A DNA stretch of 64,000 nucleotides from positions 108,557,073-108,621,072 of the forward strand of contig CM030363.1 of assembly GCA_017893485.1 (NCBI GenBank), in the 5' to 3' direction. Numbering within the stretch: position 1 is the stretch's first letter; every line of letters begins with the position of its first letter. Below are positions 23,724 to 35,640 of this stretch, piece by piece. A model generated the notes under the pieces. That model ran no database searches, had not been told where the DNA came from, and worked only from the letters and a program-made list of their open reading frames with translations. Both the position numbers and the translations under genes were made by a program. The stretch is from Hemerocallis citrina (Eukaryota > Streptophyta > Magnoliopsida > Asparagales > Asphodelaceae).

Positions 23724-25275
23724 CGAAGTGATGATATATGTCCTATAGTTGGTGATATAAAATTAGTCTATTTGAGTGTTATGATGTATTGGGCATATAA
23801 ACAAAGTGTTTAAAATACATGTACATAAAACCAATGGTTTTCAATATATGGGCACATAAACTATTTCCCAAGAATTTTAAAAGAGAGTTTAAGAACTTTA
23901 ACCAAGACGGCTAACAGCCAGCAAGTTGCAAATTGAGCTCATGCAGCATGGGAACTTTCCCACGCTAAGTGGAAGATTTTTTGACCACCCTCTCTCTTTC
24001 TGCTTATAGTTTTATCTCACCGAAAAGATTTATTAACTTAACAGTATACCATCATTTAAAAAAAAATTGTAGTCCCTATCCAACATGACCGATTGCGTAT
24101 CACCTTATGATGTAAACTTAACCCTAAATAGAGAATTTTCAAGAATTTTAAAGGATTTAATTTACCAACATATATTATAGATTACGTCAGAAATTAAAAC
24201 AATTAATTGGTTTGATAGATTTTCAAGAATTGAATTAAGTTTAACAAGCTCAAATAACGGTTCAGTTCTAAGAATCAATAAGTACATACCTAAGCGTTCT
24301 TAGCAAATAAAAGATGCAATAATGATTTGTTCTCTAATTGGCAAGTAGAAACACACTCAATATTTGTGGATGTTAGATAAATCAAATAATATTCTAGAGA
24401 CGATAGATAATACTACAAATAACTGGAGGAGTGGAAAGAGATGACCAAATTCGAAAAAAATTGCACAGGTGCTCGGGATGGCTGCAGTGGTGAGACAGCA
24501 AGGAAGAGGTGTTTCTACCGGGCATGGGGCGGTGGCTGCAGGCGGTGGTAGGGGCGGTCGGCGAGGAGGGGCCATCAGGTTGGCGACGGGAAAAGGAGGG
24601 GGGTAGCAGTCTGAGGTGGCGCCACCTTTGGGGTCGATTTAGGGTTAAGGTTTCGAATTGAAGGAGAGGGGCGATCGAAGTTGGTGATCGACGGGGAAGA
24701 TGGAGTAGGGGTGGCTTGGGGTTGCTGTGGATGAAGGAGGAGGCTGATAGGGTGGTCGGAGGTGAAGGAGCGAGGGAGGGTGTTGTCGGTGGAGACGAGG
24801 AGAGGCAGGCGTCGGGTGGTGGTTGGAGGTGTCGAGTTTCGAAGTGGCAAGTTGGCAGGGGATGGGGCTGAGGGTGGCTAGAGATGTGGTAGTTGGGGTG
24901 CGGCGACGATGTGTGTGTGAGTGTGGGTGTGGGTGTGTGGGGGGGGGGGGGGAAGAAGGTGGAGAAGAAAAGAAGGGGTAATTAGATTAGGGTTTAATTG
25001 AGTGGTTTGGGAATTTAGGGTGTAATTAGAGCTTCTCACAAACCCTAATACTTTATTATGATTTTTTACAAACCCTAATAATTCTCTCAATTGTCTCATA
25101 CAAAAAAGAGGAATGAAGAGCAATAACTCTACACAATAATTTTTTTGGATCAAGAATAGTATATATTTTCATTATTCTCAAGGCCTATATATATGCTCAA
25201 AATAAATCTCAATACAAATCTTCAAAATATTCTAATGCATAAAATAAAGGGTGCAAATTGCAAAACTACATATGG
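23724..25275. other. Intergenic sequence with a GC-rich block; no gene recognised
   Basis: AT-rich to about 24350. A purine-rich, GC-rich block (24430-24960) follows, ending in a GT repeat and a G run. Minus-strand frames there are long but proline/threonine-rich and lack motifs. The part from 25030 to 25275 may be the 3' LTR of the chromodomain element remnant next to it: on the minus strand it starts near TGTAGTTTTGC and has TATATATAGG. I cannot prove this. Confidence 0.35.
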
Positions 25276-25506
25276 CTAAATCTCAAAATAAAACAAAACA
25301 GGGCTGATCTCCTCATCATTCTCTCCGGGTGGGAGAGAGTTCGACCCAGTCGAGTCAAAACCAGTGATCATGTCATAGTGCTCTAAAATATCTGGATCCA
25401 AGTGCTGGAGCTTTTCACGATCAATCCAAGTGTCCTCCGACTTCGGCTTATTCTTCCAACTCACCAAATACCTATGAATGCCACCATCTCTACTAGTAGA
25501 GATCAT
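25276..25506 (-). pseudogene. Chromodomain remnant of a Ty3/gypsy chromovirus
   Basis: The minus strand encodes HRYLVSWKNKPKSEDTW and then LDPDILEHY, the core of an integrase-linked chromodomain, which tethers chromovirus integrase to modified histones. The aromatic residues of the fold are present. The rest of pol is missing: a Ty1/copia LTR begins at 25521, about 15 bp upstream. Whether copia inserted there or a deletion joined them is unclear. Confidence 0.75.
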
Positions 25507-25520
25507 CTGAACATTTAAAA

Positions 25521-25734
25521 TGTTGGAATTATTGGAGATATTCTTGGATGTAGTTAGGGAAATTAGTTATAGAGTTTGTTTCATAAATATTTGAATGTTT
25601 TTTAGGATATTCCTAATTTCTAGGATCTATAACTTCTTGCTATGTGCGTTTTAACCCTAGAGGGGTTCTACCATTTGTATAAGATCAATAAGAGATTATA
25701 CAAGCTCCTTTCTCCAAAGCCTGATATTTATTCA
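25521..25734 (+). repeat. 5' LTR of the copia element
   Basis: Starts TGTTGGAATTATTGG and ends TATTTATTCA, directly before the primer-binding site. At about 214 bp it is short, as in many copia elements. No partner LTR is present for confirmation. Confidence 0.65.
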
Positions 25735-25736
25735 CA

Positions 25737-25750
25737 TGGTATCCGAGAAC
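25737..25750 (+). other. Copia primer-binding site (initiator tRNA-Met type)
   Basis: TGGTATCCGAGAAC closely matches the plant initiator tRNA-Met primer site (TGGTATCAGAGC), two bases after the LTR. Confidence 0.75.
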
Positions 25751-25895
25751 CACCCTTAAAATTCATTTATTGGCCTTCATTGCCACCACAGCCTATAGTG
25801 CCTTATTTTTCTATTGAAGCCTTCATTGCTTCAAATATTTTGTGCCTTTGTTCTTTCTGTTTTTCTTCTTTTTTTTTTCTTAATATACTGATACA

Positions 25896-26756
25896 ATGTC
25901 AAGAAAAGAGAGAGAAAAATTGAAAACTCGGACTGAACCTGCTCCAGTCAATCAGGGTTCAAATGAGCTATGGAATATCCAAGCATCTTATAGATCATCT
26001 GGGAATAATTATTTGAAGTGGTCCCAACTTGTTAGAACTTTCCTCAAAGGAAAAGGGAAGATGAGTCACTTTCTAGGAACTGTCCTAAGAAAGATGAAAC
26101 TGGTTTTGCGGCATGGGATGAGGAGGACTCTAGGTGATGTCTTGGCTATGGAACTCGATGGAGCCAGAGATCAGCGATACCTGTATGTTCTTGGCTATAG
26201 CAAAGGATATTTGGGAGCCTATCTAGCAGACTTATTCAAAAATGAATGATGCTGCACAAGTGTATGATATTAAGATTAAAACATCAGCTGCAAAACAAGG
26301 TAATAAAAGTGTTACTGAGTATGCAAACTTGCTGAAAAGTTTGTGGTAGGAATTGGATCATTACAGGTGCATTGATATGAAATGTAGTTCAGATGCGGCT
26401 GCCTTGAAAAATTCATAGAGAAAGATTGAGTCTATGATTTTTTGGCAGGGCTAAATGCTTAATTTGACCAATTCAGGGTGCAGATCCTAGGGAAAAAGGA
26501 GCTGCCATCTTTAAATGAGACTACTTCTATGGTTAGAACAGAATAGAGCAGACGAGAAGTGATGCTTGAGGCATTGCCAACTGAGGGATCAACTATGCTC
26601 TCTGATGGAGAGGGAAAGTTGAGTATGGAGCAAACTATAGAGCCTAATTCCAAGAAGTTCGAACAACCAAGGAGCTCAAACCAAGACCCCTTGTGGTATA
26701 CCTATTGCAAGAAGTCCAGGCATACAAAGGACATTTGCTGGAAGTTACATAGATAA
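25896..26756 (+). pseudogene. Copia gag, broken
   Basis: Begins MSRKEREKLKTR at 25896. A gag core shows NNYLKWSQLVRTFLKGKGK, typical of UBN2-type copia gag. The frame is lost after about 26100. Gag ends with a zinc knuckle near 26694-26750 (WYTYCKKSRHTKDICWKLH), in which the first cysteine of the CX2C pair appears changed to tyrosine. Confidence 0.75.
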
Positions 26757-26909
26757 CCACCCAATCGAGACTGGAATCATAAAGGACTTGCTAAGAACTC
26801 AAACTAGGCACATCTTGCAGAGGTTCAGTACTCTCATAGAAAAAATCAGGTGACTGATGAGTTTAAGTAGGAAGAGATAGAAAGATTACGCGACTTGTTG
26901 AACTCTCTG

Positions 26910-28914
26910 ACAGATGACAAGGCTGCTGGGACTTGCTCCTTAGTACATGCAGGTAAGTCATCTAATTATCAAGTATTTAGTGTCTCAGATAAGTCTTTTT
27001 CTAACTCCTGGGTTATTGACTCAGGAGCAACAGATCACATGACACATTCTGCACGTTTTTTTTGTACATATAATATGTGTCCTAGTAATAGGAAGATATC
27101 TGCAGCTGATGGCTCATATACTACCATTGCTGGTATAGGAAATGGAGAAATTCGACCTTCATTTGTGCTTAAAGATGTCTTGCGCATGTCCCTAAGTTGT
27201 CCACAAACCTGTTATCCATTCATAGGCTTACTAAAGACCTGAATTGTAAGGTGACTTTTTTATCTTTCTCATTGTGTGTTTCAGGACTAGGATTCGGGGA
27301 AGATGATTAGGCATACTAGGGAAAAGGATGGCTTGTATCATCTCGAGGCCACCTGTAAATCCAGTATCTTCAAGTCTGATTTACCTAAGTTGTTACTGAT
27401 TGAGTCAACCACCAATAAAGATAGGGTCTGGCTTTATCATTATCATTTTGGTCATTCTTCTTTTAGGACTTTAGAAGTTATGTTTCCAGATTTGTTTAAG
27501 GGACTTGATATTCAAACTTTTCAGTGTGATGTTTTTCAGTTTGCTAAGCACAAACGAGGTTCCTTTCCAGTTAATAATAAAAGATGTTCGCAACCTTTTC
27601 ATTTGATTCATAGTGATGTTTGGGGACCTTCTAGAGTTCCTAATATTTTTGGTGCAAGGCGGTTTGTGTCTTCTACAGATTATACTCGAGTTTGATGGGT
27701 ATATCTTCTAAAACAAAAATCTGATGTGAGTAGTGTGTTTCCTATTTTCCATGCAATGGTTCAAAATCATTTTGGCGTGAAAATAAAAAGATTCGTTATG
27801 ATAATGCCAATGATTATTTTAATCAAATCTTATCACCATACTTTCTAAAGGAAGGAATAATTTATGAGTCTTCATGTGTGTACACACCCCAAGAAAATGG
27901 GATGGTAGAAAGGAAAAATGGACACATTCTGGATACTACCCGTGCTCTATTGTTTCAAAATTCAGTTCCAAAATCCTATTGGGGGGAGGTAGTTCTCACT
28001 TCAATTTATCTCATAAATAGGTTGGTTACTCTCGTCCTTAAGTCCCAATCAGCAATATCTCTTCTTACATAATTTTTTCCAAACTTTAATACTTCTACTT
28101 CTGTATCACCTAGTGTTTGGTTGCACCTCCTTTGTTCACATCTATAGCCCCTCTCAGAAGTAAGTTAGTCCCTAGAGCCATTAAATGTATTTTTGTTGGT
28201 TATTCATCCACACAAAAGTTTATAAATATTACCATCCATCTACACAAAAGTTTTATGTTTCAGCTGATGTTACCTTTCATGAAACCAGACCATTTTACCC
28301 CAAGCCATATCTTCAGGGGGAGAGTTTATTGGAAGATAAACTTGATGCTTCTTTAGACTTAAACCCTTTAGACCTATCTGCCTCAGTTCCGAGTATCTTA
28401 ACCTCTCCAACATCAATTACTGAACCTGAAACAATGTCTGCTAGTCCTGCGACTAACTCTGAAACCGAACCTAACAGTTCACAAAATAACCTAAACCCTG
28501 AGTCACTAAGTCAAACTACATGTACTTCAGGGCATGAGGCTATAGGGTTCTCACAGCTGTACTCAAGGTAAAACAAGTCATCATCTGTACCGCAGCAAGT
28601 TTCATCATCAGCTCCTAATACTGATACTGAGGTAACTCCTTCCTCTTCAGATTTGCCTATGGCTGTTAGAAAAGAAATCCGTGAGTGTACCAAAAAACCC
28701 TTTTATCCTATCTCTAATTTTGTAGCCTTTGATAAGGTTTCCCCATCTCATAAACGCTTTCTTGTAAGTCTTAATACCATCCCAATTCCAATAGCCTTAT
28801 TTGAGGCACTATCTAATGAGAATTGGAGACAAGCTATGCAGATAGAAATGGAGGCTTTAGAGAAGAACATGACATGGGAGATAGTTGATCTGCCTAAGGG
28901 GAAGAAGCCAGTTG
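26910..28914 (+). pseudogene. Copia pol: protease, integrase, start of RT (broken)
   Basis: Protease shows SWVIDSGATDHM near 27010. Integrase follows with a zinc-binding region (HFGHSSF, then CDVFQFAKHKRG, where one cysteine of the usual CxxC is phenylalanine). After stops near 27695 and 27850 the catalytic core continues with TPQENGMVERKN near 27890. The RT begins at about 28800 with NWRQAMQIEMEALEKN and LPKGKKPV. It is cut at 28914 by the CACTA element and resumes at 33180 with a tryptophan-to-stop change. The damage is spread over all domains. Confidence 0.85.
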
Positions 28915-29275
28915 CACTACAAGACTAACAGTCTTTATCGGCATTTTTTTGCACTACAAGACTAACAGACTTTACCGGTGTTTATAAACCCCGCTGTGGA
29001 TACCACCGGCATTTTATAAATCGCTGGTACAAGTATCACTGAATCGTGTGTTGCTGTAGGTTAGGGACATTGACCGGCATTTTTTACGCCCGCCGGTGTA
29101 GGTTAAAACTACACCGGTGGCCGTAAAAACACCGGGGAATGTGTGGTTTCGTTTGGAAGTACTTTTTTCGGCCATCACCTACACCGGCGTTTTTAAAACG
29201 CCGGTGTAGACCGCCAGATTTTTGCTGAAAGCTACACCGGCGCTTGTAAAAATGCCGGTGTAGCTATATTTTTTT
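28915..29275. repeat. Left subterminal repeats of the CACTA element
   Basis: Multiple direct and inverted copies of a CACCGG(C/T)(G/A)TTTT core, including a near-perfect palindrome centred near 29194. The first 37 bp, starting CACTACAAGACTAAC, are repeated immediately at 28952, so the terminus itself is duplicated. Confidence 0.8.
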
Positions 29276-30959
29276 TAAAAAAAAAATTAAAAAAAAAAAA
29301 AAACTTCAGCACTCTACTAATCAAAACCAATTGCAAAACTAAAAGAGACCCATTATAATATATATGAATGAAGCATAATAGTATAATATCATCAAATTGT
29401 AATCTCATAAACCTAATAATGTGATCTCACCACATTCATAACCAAAATATGGAGTTCAAAATATTGAGTTGCAAAGAGTGAAAAAGATTATTTTCACTGT
29501 CAAGATGCTAACTGAGATGAAACTTATACTTTTATAATATTCATGAGATAACTGTCAATTGAAACCACAACATACGTTCAAACAGGATTATTTCATCACT
29601 AGTCACCCCTCTGTAAATCATTGTATGCAACTTCAGTTACATAATCCATCTCATCATCACTTAAAACCAATGAGAAAGAACAATCTCATTTTCAAACCCA
29701 AGCAACAAGCATGAACATTATCTTAGAAACTGATACTCATCTAGAAATCATGATATAATTGTATATAAAGTTTAGATAAAAAAATTTCCATCACTAGTCA
29801 CTCCTATATAAAAAAATCATAGTGTGCAACTTCAGATACATTATCCATCTCATCTCATCTCCATTTTTGGGTGGACACTAAGTGGAAAAGAGAAGATTTG
29901 AAACAAAATTAGATACCACCACAAGAGTTAATAGCATCAAGTGCTACCCCTTCAAATCAATCCGAAGAAATAAATAAATGACTCAATTATGGGGGCACAC
30001 TCAAATCAATCCGAAGCTCTGCATGAATTACAAAGCAGGCTCAGGTTCAAAATAAAGCAAATAAACTCGACAAATTTAACTGGAAACAGCATTAAGAAAT
30101 ATGCAGTACTTTACTGGGCATTAGTTAAATGTAATTACATCCAAATTGTATAATTATGTAATAAGTTGATGTTGGGTGTCTCAGAAAACTTGTCACAACT
30201 GCCAACATACTAGTCCAATAAGCACTTTGGAACCCATCCTTCATATTGAAAAAACAAAACATCATCATAAAGCAAAGGAAGATGGCAAAATGAATCCACA
30301 AACTTTGAGGATAATAAAAGGCAATACAGTATAGGTTAAGAATGGCTACGGGTATATATTGAAAATGGGGATCAGTATAGCTTAAAAACTCAACTGCCGG
30401 AACCTAGGGTCCCACACACCCTCTAGAGACTCACAACTCAACCATCAATACCAAATCTTTCATATAATTTATTAAACTCATATAATTTATTTAATACCAA
30501 GTTTTAAGGTTTTCTTGTTTAACATCTGTTTTGTGTGTAATTTGTTGTGGGTATAATAAGAGATACAAACATTATGTCTATGTTATAAAAGAGGCATGAT
30601 TGATTATAAGGTAAAATATATATGAAGACAAATTCCTGTAGCATAGGACAATCTCTGTATGATTACAAGTAGCTACCTATGTAGTATGAATCAGGGTTGA
30701 ACCAACCTTTGCCAATTTCATTTTTTTTTGTTAAGGACCATTTGGCATAAATATATGGGTAATCAGTAAGCATGCAATGGAATCCAGGGGCAACCAACTC
30801 AAACTGTTATTCCTAAAAGTACATAAATGTCTTAAGGATTTTATTAATTTTGATAAGAAAAGAGAGTTATTAAAAGATTGATATAGCTAAGAACCAGGTA
30901 AATCATGCAAAATTATCACCTCACATTTTACCATCACAGGAAAAGGACTCAGTCACGAC

Positions 30960-31295
30960 TCACTCCAAGTCATACTGCACTTTGTTCTGGGTAACAACAT
31001 TTCTTAAGTATAATTCTTTTAAAACAGTGGAAGCCAAATCGGTTTCATCCTCATAAGCAATCCCTTCGACTAAGATTGTGTAAGTCATCTCATTAGGAAC
31101 ATACCCCTTCTCAATCATTGTCTCAAAAATATCAAATGATACATCAGTCCTCTAAGCCTTGCATAAACCAAGTATAAGTGCATTGTAGTTGTCTATATCA
31201 GGCCTACAGTCATTCTCCTCCATTACATCAAAAATCTCAATTGCACCATCTAACATTCCCTCCTTACAAAGACCTCTTATCAAAGATGAGTTACA
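30960..31295 (-). pseudogene. Captured PPR gene fragment (C-terminus)
   Basis: The minus strand reads NSSLIRGLCKEGMLDGAIEI, then RPDIDNYNALILGLCKA, a TAG stop, then KGYVPNEMTYTILVEGIA, ending at a TGA at 30960-30962. These are consecutive 35-residue P-type pentatricopeptide repeats plus the C-terminal tail of a plant organelle RNA-binding PPR protein. PPR proteins are nuclear-encoded and bind organellar RNA. The fragment keeps the frame apart from one stop, so the capture is not very old. It has no known role in transposition. Confidence 0.8.
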
Positions 31296-31659
31296 TATTC
31301 AATTTCCTTCAAAACTACCAAACAGGACATTCATGATCGTGCATGTTTTCGTGTGATACTCAAATATAACTTGAAAACTAAAAATCTAATTTCCTAAGGT
31401 GTTTGAACATGTCTAGTATGACATGTAGGAGTCATCAAGACACTTCAAAACACATCAAGATCTAAAAAATATAATTTTTTCACAAAAACCTCTCAAAACA
31501 GTGAATATATTTATGTGTATGTTCAAATAGAATTTAAGCATTCGTTTTAGCATCGGGGTTTCACCAAATAAAAACAATAGGATTTTTAAACTATCTCAAA
31601 ACCAAAGTAAATCAAAATCCACTCAAAATTCATCAAAATTCACAAAATTTCATTTTAAA

Positions 31660-31789
31660 GTTAGCTCTCGTCTTACTATTCCCGGGTCACTATGAGAACT
31701 GGGAAGAATCTTCGATGGCTGATGGTGGGGCAAGTCCCACCAGGATTGATACCTCAACTGATGTCGACACTGATGAAAAGGATCAACGG
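31660..31789 (+). pseudogene. Captured exon resembling a TGA-type bZIP transcription factor
   Basis: The plus strand encodes GHYENWEESSMADGGA, then RIDTSTDVDTDEKDQR. This matches my memory of the region upstream of the basic domain in plant TGA/PERIANTHIA-like bZIP factors (MADxSPRTDxSTDVDTDDKNQ). A donor-like G|GTGTTT follows at 31790 and sequence beyond it looks intronic. The bZIP domain itself is absent. It lies in the opposite orientation to the PPR fragment. The identification is from memory, with only 34 residues compared. Confidence 0.55.
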
Positions 31790-32691
31790 GTGTTTGTCAC
31801 TTCTAGGTTCTCATTCTTAAAGTCATGATTATATTGCTATTAGCTTTTTCTTCTTAACTATTCACTCTGATTATTTATTGGGTTTCTTAGGGAACTTCAT
31901 ATTTCATTTCTCTATGGTCTTTAATTATTAGTCTAGCAAATTATGGCAGTTAAACTGCTCTTCAGCAGCTTGACCTTGATGCAGCTAAATGTTTCTAACA
32001 GAGTATGTTTTGATTATGTAGGATCATCTATAATACTAGGCAAAGTTAAGTTGACATTTGATCTATCCTATTATTATTCTAGGATTGCTTCATTTGCAGT
32101 ATTGTATTGTTGCTAGTTAGTCATATCACTCAAATTTGAGTTGATGCATCTGTGCAAGCCCTCTGGGTTTAAGTAGAGTAACCATATAACAGTGAGTGGG
32201 TGTATGTATATGTATTAGTGTATCAGTGAATCCATCGTATATATATGTATTATAAGGTTTAAAACTATCCCAGTCTAGAACCATTCAAATCTCAATTGAA
32301 ACTTCATAAAAAATCACCAAACTCAAATCTTTGCCATAGGCATCAGACCCGACAAACAAAATCCTTCTTTCACCTCAAGACTTGATTCTTTAATTCAAAA
32401 CTGTTCATATACATACCCAAATCATTTACCACAGTCTATTCCACGATTATAAAAAATTATAATGACAAAATAGCAAATTTGGGGCATCAATAGTGTGTGC
32501 ATACATATATACTAACAGTGACTGATCTCATCATGTTTAACTTGTCATTTTTTCCTATGCAATACATCACACAACCCATTATATATTCAAAACATCAATA
32601 GAATAATTGAGAACATCCCACTCCTGATCCCTATTAGGTTTTTCAACAATCACAAGTCATCAAACTAATAGCTAATTTAATTAAAATCTTA

Positions 32692-32790
32692 CCTTTCTCC
32701 ACCGGCCTCGACCGGTTTCCCCCATGGCAAGAGAAGAAACCCTAACCCTACGACGAAGGAGAAGGTAAAACCCTATAAATGGCAACGGCA
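32692..32790 (-). other. Captured 5' leader and first-exon-like segment
   Basis: On the minus strand a CT-rich leader containing AGGGTTAGGGTTTCTTC, typical of plant 5' untranslated regions, leads to an ATG at about 32725. A short frame MGETGRGRWRK ends at a good donor site (AAAG|GTAAGAT, intron from 32692). It has the same orientation as the PPR fragment, so both could come from one captured gene. Confidence 0.4.
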
Positions 32791-32989
32791 GAGGACGGGG
32801 CGGCGATGGGGGGAAGGGGCGGCGGCAGAGGACGGGGCGGCGATGGGGGAAGGGTCGACGTCGGGGTAGGGGGGGTGGCGATGGGATGGGGGTTTTCGAT
32901 TGGGGAGGAGGGAGATGGAGAGAGAGCGGGAAAAATTGGGGGAAGGGGAGGGAAAATAAAGGGAAATGAGATCGATAGAATCGTTCTCT

Positions 32990-33176
32990 TATCCTTCACA
33001 TTCACCGGTGTTTTAACTTTAAAACACCGGTGTATACATACATACACTGGCGTTTTTCACATACACCGATGTACAGCTGCAATTTTTTTCCCTACCAGAT
33101 TACCTGTTCTCTACAGCGGCATTTCTACCAAAATGTCGGAGTAAAAACGCCGGTGTAGAACTATTTTCTTGTAGTG
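32990..33176. repeat. Right subterminal repeats of the CACTA element
   Basis: Copies of CACCGGTGTTTTAA, CACTGGCGTTTTTC and AAACGCCGGTGTAG lead to the terminus CTTGTAGTG. They match the left subterminal motif in inverted orientation. Confidence 0.8.
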
Positions 33177-34687
33177 TTGGTTGCAAATAGGTATTCACAG
33201 TGAAGTATAAGTCTGATGGAACTCTTGAACGATACAAAACAAGGTTGTTAGCCAAGGGTTATACTCTGTAGTACCCCGTATTTTTTAAATATTATTTTTA
33301 AAGGATTATAAATGAATTAAAATGATTTTTGAGATTTAATAAATATTTTTAGAAAAATTTATTTTTTTTACACGGGCGAAACAGGTGCAAATATTTTTTT
33401 GAGAAGTTCAAAAAGCCAAAATTATTTTAGGGAAAATTATTATTTATTATTTGGGATTTATTTTTAATTTTTTTAGATTTTTTTGATATTAATTGGATCT
33501 ATTTGCAAATATTACAAAAAAGAAGGATCTTTTTGCAAAATTGTCATTTTGAGGGGTGAAAGTGCAAAACTATTTTCTGGACTTTTAAAATAATACCGAA
33601 TAGAAATAGGGAGGTTATTTTGGTTTTAAATCTCAATTTAATCGATTTTATCAAGTTTCCAAGTATAGGAATCTATTTATGTAAAGTTATATTTTAAAGG
33701 GGTTATTTTGCAAATGTGTCTAAAAACCCTAAATCCTCTATTTCTGGCCTATTTAAAAGAAACGCAGCCGTCATTCGCTGCACAACATAAAGTTTTATTA
33801 TATTTTTTTGGAGGAATTAAGAAGAGGATCTTGGATTTTGCAAAAGAGAAGTTTTCTTAAGGGATTTCTTCATTCGAGATGAGTGACATGTTTGTTTTGC
33901 TTTGTGTATTTTGCATGTAATTATTTTATTGACTTGTTTATGTAAGTGATTTGGTACAATTTGGTTGTTTGATCTATGAATGTTTAATGGATCTTGGATG
34001 TTGAATCTTATTGCTAGAAAGCATGTTTAGGGTTTGAATATGAATATGCACATTATGAATTGGATGAAAAATTGGATCTTGTGAAACCCTAGTTGTTTGT
34101 AAATAGGATTGTATGTGGGTAGTCGTTCTCTTTTGGGTTAATGTTGGATTGAATGAATATGATGAATTTTATGCATGAATCTAATAAAGGTGAGACCTTT
34201 TATGATTTTGAGTATTTGGTTGAATACAAATTGGACATGGTGATGTTATCAATTAATTATGATTGTGAGTTGTAGTAGTAATTCAGTTTTGAGGAATTTG
34301 AATGGAAAGTTATGAATCAAGAGATCATATCTTGAGAATCAAAATTTGAGAATTTAGTCGAGTTGAGAAATATACCCAAAATTGGGATTATTTTGAGATT
34401 TTGATATTTATATGTTTTGGATCTGAATACGAAGAAATTTCAATGAGTAAATGATTTTTAGAAAAACTCTATTTTGATGATATGCACAATTTCATGTTTG
34501 ATTGATGGAATCAACAAAATCTCTATTTTTATAAATTCAAGTAGTTTGATTTAGTTTTGTGGACTATTATATGTCCTACCAGTTATATTTGAACATATAA
34601 GAAATATGTTTTTGAAGAAATCATTTTCATAAAGTAAAACTACGTATTGGTTGAAATGTGCACAACCAAAAGTATACAGTCTGTAGG

Positions 34688-35045
34688 TCGACAACCGACT
34701 GGTATGAATTTTCAGTCGACTGATACGACCCGGCTACTATGTTCTTTAGTTTTCTTGAAATTTCCTTCTGGACCGTCGACCTATACCTTTTACAGTCGAC
34801 TGGTACACTTAGAATTATTTTCAAAGTTATTGTAATTTTTTTCTCTCTCGACAGTCGACCTATGACCCTTTTCAGTCGACTGCTATACTTAGAATATTTT
34901 CTTAAAGATTATTGGATTTTCTCTCTGGACAGTCGACCTATGACCCTAGATAGTCGATTTATAACACTTAGATTATTTTTCTTAAAACCATGAAATTCTC
35001 TTTCTAGACAGTCAACTTATGCTTGTTATTAGTCGACTGATACTG
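34688..35045 (+). repeat. 78-bp tandem repeat with GTCGAC motifs inside the LTR
   Basis: CCGTCGACC or CAGTCGACC (last copy CAGTCAACT) recurs at about 34773, 34851, 34929 and 35008, every 78 bp. A second TCGACTG/TCGACTGAT motif lies about 20 bp after each one. A partial unit precedes at 34688. The palindromic GTCGAC core appears at least six times. Confidence 0.75.
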
Positions 35046-35433
35046 ATGTATCTTCGTATTTCTGAATGTTCTTTCAAATGATTTATTCTCTAAATGTTTT
35101 AATCTATAACTTACTATTCTATACTTTATCTTCAATTGAACATACGTTTTCAAGTGGTTTAGCTGAGCAATTCATATTGGAAGATTAGTTTGGATATTGG
35201 GTGTGAGTCTCTAGAGGGTGTGTGTGACCCTAGTATACCGGCAGTTGAGATATTTATGTTTGGGCCTGTTGAGACAGATTTTAGTTGATCATTTGTTGAG
35301 TTAAGTCCGGTAGGGCACATCAACTCTAGGAGATTCGTTAAGTAATTAAACAACCAAAATGATAAGGACAGGCACTAATGGTGATATGATGAACGAGAAC
35401 ATGGGTTATGGACCTCAGTATGGCTTGCGGTGT

Positions 35434-35640
35434 GAGTGAAATAGTTTTCGGAATTACCTGTGGTGTGGGATTGATCTCCGGAATTATCGGGGTCGAGGCG
35501 ACGCACATGTGGTATTCGTGTGATGAGGTGCCATTGCTTGTGGTGTGGGGTATTCGCGAAGATTCCCAGGAGTGAGTGAAATAGTCTTCGGAATTATCTG
35601 TGGATAGAGTTTGACCTCCGGAATTATCGGGGCATGGGCA
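35434..35640 (+). repeat. 140-bp direct duplication inside the LTR
   Basis: GAGTGAAATAGT(T/C)TTCGG followed by CTCCGGAATTATCGGGG occurs at 35434 and again at 35574, 140 bp apart. It encodes nothing recognisable. Confidence 0.6.

Larger units (their letters stand above)
28915..33176 (+). mobile_element. Non-autonomous CACTA transposon with captured gene fragments (TSD TTG)
   Basis: Ends CACTACAAG and CTTGTAGTG are flanked by the 3-bp duplication TTG (28912-28914, 33177-33179). Subterminal regions at both ends hold many copies of the CACCGGCGTTTT / AAAACGCCGGTG motif, the usual transposase-binding repeats of CACTA elements. No TNP1 or TNP2 transposase is visible in 4.26 kb. Instead it holds a PPR gene 3' end (minus), a TGA-bZIP-like exon (plus) and a 5'-leader-like exon. 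Orientation is arbitrary. Confidence 0.88.
25521..33266 (+). mobile_element. Ty1/copia retrotransposon, truncated, carrying a CACTA insertion
   Basis: A short 5' LTR (25521-25734) and a tRNA-Met type primer site are followed by gag, protease, integrase and the start of reverse transcriptase. The CACTA element at 28915-33176 splits the RT domain, with duplication TTG. Copia coding resumes for about 85 bp before a gypsy LTR replaces the rest at 33267. Nothing like the copia 3' half or 3' LTR was seen in the window. Confidence 0.85.

Noticed and set aside
24356..24850. Proline/threonine-rich minus-strand frames
   Set aside because: Composition is driven by purine-rich GC sequence; no motif and no clear promoter or intron structure.
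32748..33144. Glycine-rich plus-strand frame MATAEDGAAMGG
   Set aside because: Lies in CACTA subterminal and leader sequence, with Gly-Arg runs from a GC-rich repeat; no homology recognised.
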